Both the position numbers and the translations under genes were made by a program. Of a DNA stretch of 64,000 nt, positions 56,531 through 64,000 are shown piece after piece. Position 1 is the first letter of the stretch, and every line of letters begins with the position of its first letter. The notes under the pieces are model-generated. The model made no database searches. It was given only the letters and a program-made list of their open reading frames with translations, and was not told the origin of the DNA. Location: positions 134,994,001 to 135,058,000 of the forward strand of contig NC_064820.1 in assembly GCF_024166365.1 (NCBI RefSeq), read 5' to 3'. The DNA comes from Elephas maximus indicus. Lineage: Eukaryota; Chordata; Mammalia; Proboscidea; Elephantidae.

Positions 56531-58925
56531 TATAAAGACACAAATTGATGTGCCCATATCTCAAGAATACCCACAGATGTTGGAGGTGAGGAAGAGAGAT
56601 TCCTCAATAGGTGAATCCACTAGAGAAAGATTTGCATAAAGCTGATTTAGCAAGTGAAAAACGGACTGTGACAGATTAATGCTGGGAGGCTTGATCTGCT
56701 CAGTATCTGGCCCACACAGCCTGGTCTGATCAACTCTTCAAAGTCATATGGTCCCTATTTGGTTTTACAATAAATAACTCAGACTTATGAGGTAGACACC
56801 AATTAATGAAATCATCTAGCCCAGAGGAGAGAAATCCTCCAGGGCAATCATTTTGGAAGCACAGACCATCCACTAGGCTTGCCAAGCCTGGGGATTTTAT
56901 TCCCGCTGGTAAGAAAAATGGTAAGATTCTTCCCAATTCCAGATGAACTTTGCTTTGAAATATACCAACGGTTGTCATGGAGGTCATGAGGGCTTGGCTC
57001 CCACAGACTTCACCCATGATGAGGGTCAATTCTAATTCTGCTCAGAGGCTGGACTCAGTGCTAGGAGGTACCTGGGGCCTGTATGTGAAGGAAAGGAACT
57101 TCTAATAAAACCAAGTTCACCTCATTTTTTGTTTCTATCCATCCTGAAAGAATGTAGGAATAACCCCAGGTAGAAATGTTATGAAAAATATTAGAGGTAG
57201 CATCTCGAAGCATTATGTTCCTAGTTGGGAAAGAAAACTATCGACATGTTCACATATATTGAGAACCAAACTCACCATGGGTGCTCAATAAATATCAAGC
57301 AATCAATCAAATCTCCAGCCACAGAGAAGTTTCCTGTTCCAAACATGTAGTCATGGAAGGGGTCCTGGCTCAAGACATGCCTCCCTCTTCCAAATGATGT
57401 GACTCCAAACTCCAGGAAAAGTTCTAGGTTTTTTTTTTTCATCCCACAGCAACTGAAGGCACCATCCTTGGCAGCCCCAGAAGCAGTAATTTCCAGATCA
57501 AGACACCAAAGCTGTGAGACCCTGCGATACGTCAGTCAAACTTTTACAACTTAATGGAAAGATAAATTTAAGTTATCACTAGGTAGTTGATTGGAAGTGG
57601 CTATACCTGTTTTCTGAAATGCTCTGAGCAAAAATGGATGCAATTTTGAAAAGGAAATCTATTGTATGGGACTCTTTAGCATTGAAAGCACTTTCTGGAA
57701 GATAGCCATAAACTGCATTTATCTGAGTCAATTTTGAATCAGTCAGTATCCTTCAAAGATGCCATTCTGCATTTTTTATTTAGTGACCCATATATTATAA
57801 ATTTTACCCCTGAGTGTTGGGGAAAAGAACACTAAAATATACCGTAATGGTTGACAAGCTACTAACAATTTTTAAACACAGCTATTGCAAAAATGATTAC
57901 CACTGAATATGAACATTTGGAGTTACCTACTTCTCAACTTATAATACTTAGTTTTCCCCTGAATGTGAAATTCACTTCTGAGGGTTCCACTTTTACATTG
58001 CCCTTTAAAATGATGTATGTTTTAATGGTTCCTTGGCACATATGATTTTCAAGACTCTTCTAGTTGTAATTTTATAGAGCTTTTGGTGGACCATTTGTCT
58101 TTGGCTCTTAGAGAAGGGAGCTGAAGTTATATGATCATATATGTTTTCTTATTTAACAGCCATGTATCAAATCTCCACATACTTCTTAGTGTGGTGGGGT
58201 AATAATTTGGTATATTAACCATGTGGGATTTTTTTCCTTTATATTTTTTTAGCCTCGTGACCCCGTGAGCATCTCCCATTGGGACCATTAGGCAAATGGC
58301 CTCCACTGGGGGCAACTTCAGGGTGGATGGGTGAACAAAGGGAGAAATTATGAGTTTTTAAATTTAAAAGTGACTTACCCCAGAGTCAGAAAAAATGATG
58401 GTAATCAGACAGAACCAATCTCCCTGGGGTTCCATCTCTTACTCCTACCCCCGCAAAAAAATGATCCTTAGAGCTGTTAAGGAGAAGAGAGAGCTGAGGG
58501 GTTTGTGAATGGCCCTAATTTTAGGTGGATTCTGTGCCTAGGCTGGGGGAGGGGCAGTGGGATGTAGAGAATTGAGCCTGTTTTCCTTCTTGGGTTCTGA
58601 GAGGTGGCCAGCCCCCAGAGAACTCCTTTAGTCTCCAGCCTCTGGAAGTTAAGCTAGGTGCAGTGTAGCAGTAAGTGGGAATGAGGTAGGTGAGAGAAAG
58701 AAAGTGTTCAGGAGGCCTTGAGGCCAGGGAAAGCAGCCACTGCAGAAAGAGGTATGGCCTGGAGTTTCCAGACAGGGGTCTGATGAGATGTCATTCATCA
58801 TAGTAGATGCAAGCTTGGAGGGGTGGAGACTGGCTAAGACCCAAAATAGATGGCACAACTCAGCAGATGCCAGCAGTGATAGATACAAAGAGGCCCAGCC
58901 ACCTCCCAGTCTCTAATATTTCACC
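56531..58925. other. Unassigned sequence
   Basis: About 2.4 kb without a repeat I can assign beyond a possible L2 tail at 57280-57310 ('ggtgctcaataaatatcaag'). No convincing exon. Confidence 0.45.
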
Positions 58926-58929
58926 CCTC

Positions 58930-59091
58930 AAACTCACCCCAGATATCATGTCACTAAGGAAGACCCCCCATAAGCCCATGCCAGATGCCATGATGCCTAG
59001 GAAGTTCCCTCAAACCCACTCCAGATGACTTGTTACTAAAGAAAGCCCCCAAACCCACCCCAGATGCCTCGTTGCTAAGGAAGACCCCCTG
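58930..59091. repeat. Minisatellite, four units of 39-42 bp
   Basis: Units start at 58930, 58972, 59012 and 59051. Each follows the pattern aaaccca.cccagatg..., then 'tactaaggaagaccccc'. Unit lengths are 42, 40, 39 and 41 bp. Confidence 0.85.
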
Positions 59092-59429
59092 AACCCTCAT
59101 AGGAGTAGGAAAGGGGGGAAAAAAACCCTAAAGTGACTGAGTCTAACCTTAAAATTACTGAGTCTACCTTATAATATTAAAATTGACTACATTATGAGCT
59201 GGCTGTCAAAAGGAGAGAGAGAAATTGAATTTAAGGATCTGGAGCCATAACTCTTGAGTCTGTGGCTGACAAATATCATACCTTCTCCATTAGTGTAGTG
59301 TGAAACAAGTATTCTCTTCATTGTTTGTACTTACAGAAACAACATATCGCACAGAAAACAGACAGGCAACATAAACTTTGCCTTAGCAAGGTCATAAATT
59401 ACAGGTTTGACGGGTGACGGAACGTCATC

Positions 59430-59625
59430 AGAAGGCTGGGTTCCAGTCCCAGCCCCACCACTCACCAGCCATGTAAACTTAGGTGAGTCATTTGGTCTTT
59501 CGTCTGTAAAGTGGGGTGACTCTGACCTATCTCACAATGACTCACACAGGGTCATGGTAAAGGTCAAATGTGAATGTGACCTTTTAGACTGAAAATATTG
59601 TATAAATGTAAGATATTTTAATTAT
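59430..59625 (+). repeat. MIR
   Basis: 'gctgggttccagtcccagcc', 'tcgtctgtaaagtggggtga' and 'gactgaaaatattgtataaa' cover most of a MIR. Confidence 0.75.
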
Positions 59626-60085
59626 TTCTGAGCAGCAGGAATATGGAGAGGTCTGTTCCAAGAAGCAAAAGGAACATTCAGGAGTATATACTTAGTTTAT
59701 TCAAACAGTCTGCCCTCAAGATCCGAGAAGCCAAAGCTCACTTGATATTTCAAATAGGTCTTCTAAATGGCATATTAGGACAATGGTTGGTAGTTTGACT
59801 CTTTATTTTTCAGCACTGTAGTTGTCACCATGTTTAAGTCCAGTAAGTGTGTATGGCAAGATGCCTCTGCATTCCACTTCCCTCCTCAAAAAACTGGAAA
59901 AAAAAAAAAACAACTAGAAGTTGGTATTAACCTATTTGCATTTGGTCCAAACATTGTGTTCATCTGCATTTTACAAGGCTGATCTTCTGCTCTGTAAAAT
60001 GAGTTCTTCATTTCAGAAGAATGTATTAAATACATGGCAACTAATCTAAACAAGCAATGTCAATCCTCTTATGCTTCATCTCAAG

Positions 60086-60184
60086 GAAAGTGAATCGGAG
60101 GCCGAGAAGCTACAAGATACTGCAAAGAAATGGGACCATAAAAAACAGGACTGGGTGATGGATAAACAAACTTTGGGAGTGAAG
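60086..60184 (+). CDS. Candidate internal coding exon, 99 bp, phase 0-0 (unidentified)
   Basis: Preceded by a pyrimidine-rich acceptor (tgcttcatctcaag) with a branch-like ctaat about 45 bp upstream, and followed by a strong GTGAAG/gtatgt donor. The 33 codons are open and strongly charged (EKLQDTAKKWDHKKQDWVMD), typical of coiled coil. An in-frame ATG at 60071 lies just upstream, so the acceptor is not the only possible start. The next candidate exon, about 570 bp downstream, is in matching phase. I do not recognise the protein. Confidence 0.4.
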
Positions 60185-60755
60185 GTATGTGGCTACAGAG
60201 GAATTATTCAGCCCTGGCCCCAGTGCCTGTGTGGCCCACACAGATGCATGCCTGGGAGAGAAGGCCATACATACGGGTGTTTTACTGACAACAGCTCAGC
60301 CACATATACTTAGAAAGAGTCTGTCTTTTCATGTAATTAGAAACATTATAAAATTGTATCTTGCATCTCTAATCTTTATTATATATTGTTTCACTATATA
60401 ATTAAACATTTATGTACACACATATTACTGTAACCTACATGCATTAAAAGGGCTTTTCCAGGGTGATCGAACTGCATACCTTTTTTTTTTTTTTTTTGCC
60501 TTAAATTCTGATTTTGGAATCTAATCCTCATTAGACCTCATTGCATATCCTAAGGATCACTTCTCACTAAATTGAACAAGATTTTAAGTATGAAGTAATT
60601 GTATAACTCTAAGGCAGAGTCATCTTGTCCATATTTATCTTTCTTTGGGAAGATAAACTGACTCTAATTTATTTAGGAGTGAATATCTGTACTAGATTGA
60701 CAGATCTTTAGATGAGATTTTTACCTCCTTTGTAACCCACTTACTTCAGTTGCAG

Positions 60756-60827
60756 AGGAAAGTTGTATTTTCAAAATCCATAGGAACCTGGCTTCAAGAG
60801 ACGCTGGCTTCACATGTGGAACAGAAG
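60756..60827 (+). CDS. Candidate coding exon, 72 or 78 bp, phase 0-0 (unidentified)
   Basis: Two in-phase acceptors (acttcag/TTGCAG and ttgcag/AGG) allow a start at 60750 or 60756. The donor is CAGAAG/gtaaag. All 24-26 codons are open and include FSKSIGTWLQETLASHVEQK. It follows the exon at 60086-60184 with no phase clash. Two consecutive symmetric exons with good sites are better evidence than either alone. Chance cannot be excluded. Confidence 0.38.
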
Positions 60828-61009
60828 GTAAAGTGAGTGACGCATCACAAGCACAACCAAAGCCTGATACAGGGCATGGGTATCCAATTTGAAATTCAAT
60901 CCATTTTAATCACATCCCAAATTATGAGGATAGACGTGCAATCCTAAGGAAGGGATACGTGCATGCAGGAAGTCAGAAAACAACCATAAATGTCTTCTTT
61001 TGCGAACAG

Positions 61010-61035
61010 TCTTTAGAGACCCAGCTGAAATTTTG
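61010..61035 (+). CDS. Possible third exon (26 bp, or terminal exon ending at 61039)
   Basis: A good acceptor (tgtcttcttttgcgaacag) precedes TCTTTAGAGACCCAGCTGAA, read SLETQLK in the phase set by the previous exons. It can end at a TTTTG/gtgaga donor, or read through to a TGA at 61037-61039 as a short terminal exon. Very short and therefore weak. Confidence 0.2.
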
Positions 61036-61039
61036 GTGA

Positions 61040-62014
61040 GAATAATTACACAAGCACAATGATATAAAATGATAGATATTTTCAGTAAGCAAAATTGTGA
61101 TAAAATCTATATTTCTGATATTTTTCAGACTAGTTGCCTCTAAACCCCAGCAAAGGGCACTTCTGGAATTAGAGAGTAATTTTAATAGGCACTCTCAATC
61201 CAGGAGAAACTCTGAGTGAATGGATAGCCCACAATCACCACACCCTTGGGATGCTGGTCCACTGAGTAAATTGCATATTACAAATTAAGCAAGTGGAAAT
61301 GATGGCAGCTGGTAGCATTAATTCTGGTAGCATCATCTTTCATGGCAAAACCAAGCCCAGCAGCATCATCTCCAGAAATTCTGAGGCCATACGCTTCACC
61401 AGGTGTGGTTCCCTGGGACTAGGTTTGTTGAGGATACCTGGTCCAATGCTTCCATACTGACTAGTTTTTTTTTTTTTTTTTTTAATAATTACCTAAAACA
61501 AATTTCTGTATTCTATTCAATGGAGCTGCATGTTTCAGGGGCTAAGAAAAGGCCAGTGGATGCCCTTCCCACCAAAACATTTTTATTCATTTTCTATATT
61601 GAGATTTCAGTTAAGAATTTGTTTGTGGGGGAGGGAGGATTCGCTGTGGAAAAAAAAGTTTAAAAATCACTGCAGGCTCAATCATTAATTTTTTTTTTCT
61701 TCAGTTGGACCTAAATAATGCCTCCAGATGATGAGTTTTATAAGTTGATGATACATAGACACAAAGTATATACTTGAATCAATTTTCAATGAAGGCTTTT
61801 CGATTTAATTGAATACTATCGGGGTCTTGAGTTATGAGAGAACAAACAGAAACACCTGTGTGACCAGGCATTACTTTGATGTCTGTCGTTCCTCTACTGA
61901 CATCTCCTTTTGGCTAAATACCATGAGTCTATGTCTTCTCATTGGTCTTCTGTCTCATTTTCATATCTTTATTACTTCATGTCTCTATATTTTAGTTTCC
62001 TTCTAATACTATTA
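61040..62014. other. Unassigned, with T19 run at about 61466
   Basis: No repeat or exon recognised. Confidence 0.45.
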
Positions 62015-62227
62015 AAAAACCAAACCAGTAGTCGTCAAGCCGACTCTGACTCAGGGCAACCCCGTGTGTGCAGAGCAGAATTGCGCTCCATAGGGTCTTC
62101 AAAGGCCGTGACCTTTAGGGAACAGATCACCGGGACTCTCTTCTGAGGTACTTCCGGGTAGATTCGAACAGCTAGCTTTTTTGGTTAATAGCCCAGTGCT
62201 TAACTTTCTGCGCCACCCAAGGACTCC
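62015..62227 (-). mobile_element. AfroSINE variant, antisense
   Basis: Same subfamily as 16411 and 37218 ('gcaaccccgtgtgtgcagag', 'gcgctccatagggtcttcaa'), with a longer middle and head 'gcgccacccaaggactcc'. Confidence 0.82.
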
Positions 62228-64000
62228 ACTTTAGTAAGATAAACCTTGGTAAATTGTAAAGGTAGCCTCCTTCTGCTCTTCAGCCCAAGAGTCTCATAGC
62301 CTTCCCTCTTCTCCTTGGAAACTTTTTTTTAGCCCATCCTGGATGGTGAATTAGAGATAGGAGAGCAATCTTCACAATTTTTCTTGCTAAGAGTAAAACC
62401 CAAACGCCCTTCCGAAGTCAGAGGAAAGCTCTATATGTTTGTTCTTTCCCTGCAGCAGGGAAAGATAAAGGTCTGTGTTTACACGCATAACTTTGATACT
62501 TAGGTCCTGGAGTCAGTCAATTGCTGGCCAGCTTTTACACCACTTTAAACCTTCATCTCCTGACAATGCAGCTCTTTGCACATGAAGAGTAATGTTCAAT
62601 GCTGAGTCTTACTATTCTCACGGACTGACCTCCTCAGAGGGAGAAAAGCTGACACTTGTTTTGAGGGGAGAGCTTATTGGAGAAGACCAGCTCTCATTAA
62701 GGAAGTGCTCTTTGGCTTTAGTGATGGACATTTGGGCTCCCCTTGGAGGTAAGTCACTTACAAGATTTCCCACCAGTCCTCTGCAAGAATGTTCCATGCC
62801 AGCTACCATGCACCTGGGAAAAGAGGAACATATAACTTCAACAGCGGGTCATTCTGAAGAGGAAAATGTGGTCAGGCAGGGAAGGAGGGGCACCTTCTTA
62901 TCACAAAGACTCCTTTGATAGAATCAAGCAAGCACGCTTGACTGGTTGATGAACCCCAGGCCTCTGAGGACCCCACTCAGCACCAACTGGCAGTGATTCC
63001 CTCTCTCTAGAAGAGGCTATCTGAGGCAGCCTTATGAAGCTTGGAGCGTCTCAATGGAGCATTCCTCATGAGGTCTGCCAGCTACAGCCTTCCTTAGGGT
63101 CTCTGGCTCTGCAAGTCACAAAAAACAGACCTCTAAACAAAGCCCCAAAGGAAAAAAAAAAAAGGGTGCATAAGTCACCTCAAGCCCCAGGCTTTTGACC
63201 CTGCCAGAGATGGAGCTGGCCCAGCTGTTTCCACCTACCAGGCCAGACTCAGAAAATGTGTTTGGTTGGACATGGTGTTGAGTTTTTCTGTTGGCTTCTC
63301 AGGTTGACCCACTGACCAAACATGATACCCCACCACTGCTTGGGACTTTGTAAGTTTATAATCCATATAGAAGAAACATTGTTATATAAACCTTGCCAAG
63401 ACTGTGGGCCTTTTAAATTCCCAGCTAAGAAGCTGAAGAAATTTATGGCAGTGTTGCTAGATGGGGAGGCCAAGTAAACTCATAATGTTGATCTTAGGTC
63501 TGTTTAAATTTCTCTTGCCTTCTGGCACTTGAACCAGTAGTGGAAAGAAATCATTTACTCATAGAAGCATTAAGCATTTGGAAACACAGGGTACCAGGGA
63601 AGAGCATTAGGAACATAATTGATGTGACACATGTGGTCACGGCCCGAGGAGGGCAGGATTTCACGCCAACACTGGTAGCCATTGGTGTCATGGGCGGCAC
63701 AAAAACCTGACAGTACTTTCGTGCAATAAATAGAGTGAATATATGCAGGCTAAGTTTTTTTAAGTTTTCCTACCAGTGAACTATTAGTAATTAACCAGAC
63801 CATCCCCACATCCTCAATCACCCCCATAAAAGGACACACTGCTTAGAACATGGATCGGGTCCATATTCTATAAGAAAATCCGGTTGGCTTCAAACTGCAA
63901 GGTTGTGGCTTTTTCATGCAGGTTCCTCTGCTCCTTTGTAAGTAGTTCTGGGTCTCTCTTCTGCTTTTTGTGTCTATAATGACTGCAGGATTAGCAACCA
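62228..64000. other. Unassigned sequence
   Basis: No repeat family, RNA or well supported exon. A GGAG/gtaagt donor-like site at 62748 was considered and not accepted. Confidence 0.45.

Noticed and set aside
58200..59100. Proline/serine-rich open frame over the minisatellite (58807-59028)
   Set aside because: Length comes from the tandem repeat unit. No splice or start evidence.
62638..62748. Possible 111-bp exon with CCTCAG acceptor and GGAG/gtaagt donor
   Set aside because: The open frame is phase 1-1, which does not fit the phase-0 candidates at 60-61 kb, and nothing else supports it.
1..64000. CRISPR arrays, bacterial operons, rRNA, integrated virus with internal genes
   Set aside because: No spacer-repeat pattern, no Shine-Dalgarno-linked genes, no rRNA text. 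All LTRs found are solo, without gag/pol/env.

Overview
The window is mammalian nuclear DNA, almost certainly from an elephant or close relative (Proboscidea, Afrotheria). It is AT-rich and intergenic or intronic in character. The call rests on repeats: about 25 copies of the tRNA-derived AfroSINE (5' end like gagccctggtggcgcagtgg, 3' end like ctatgagtcggaatcgactc followed by TTTGGTTT), several BovB/RTE-type LINE copies with the same 3' end, a tRNA-Gly-headed SINE with an RTE body, and an L1 lineage whose 3'UTR recurs eight or more times. Pan-mammalian fossils (MIR, L2, MER5, MLT1-type LTRs, old L1) lie underneath. I see no bacterial-type gene, CRISPR array, rRNA, functional tRNA gene or CpG island.

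Layout. 1-16.4 kb: old repeats with AfroSINEs, a deleted RTE (2145-2593) and two L1 3'-end insertions. 16.6-17.6 kb: two candidate coding exons joined by a 132-bp intron, ending in a stop and followed by AATAAA. 17.9-18.2 kb: a long imperfect palindrome. 18.5-25.3 kb: old L1, RTE copies with unusually long target duplications, and a solo MLT1-type LTR. 25.6-30.6 kb: one 5'-truncated L1 with nearly full-length but broken ORF2, inserted in an older L1. 30.6-37.4 kb: hAT fragment, old L1, MaLR-type LTR, composite SINE, split MIR. 37.4-41.5 kb: an antisense L1 carrying a solo LTR. 42.5-44.3 kb: a second LTR of that family, itself split by an L1. 44.5-59 kb: mostly unassigned or ancient sequence with AfroSINEs, two L1 3'UTR fragments, an ERVL-like LTR and a 4-unit minisatellite. 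60-61 kb: two or three candidate exons in matching phase. 61-64 kb: largely unassigned.

No protein-coding gene can be named. The only real protein-coding signals are dead retrotransposon reading frames plus the two candidate exon groups. The clearest theme is retroposition: L1 and RTE machinery copied themselves and the SINEs, and target-site duplications can be read directly for many insertions. Three tiny insertions look like retroposon tails with no body, each flanked by an 11-13 bp direct repeat; these are the most unusual observation. Family names come from remembered consensus sequences and were not checked by a search.
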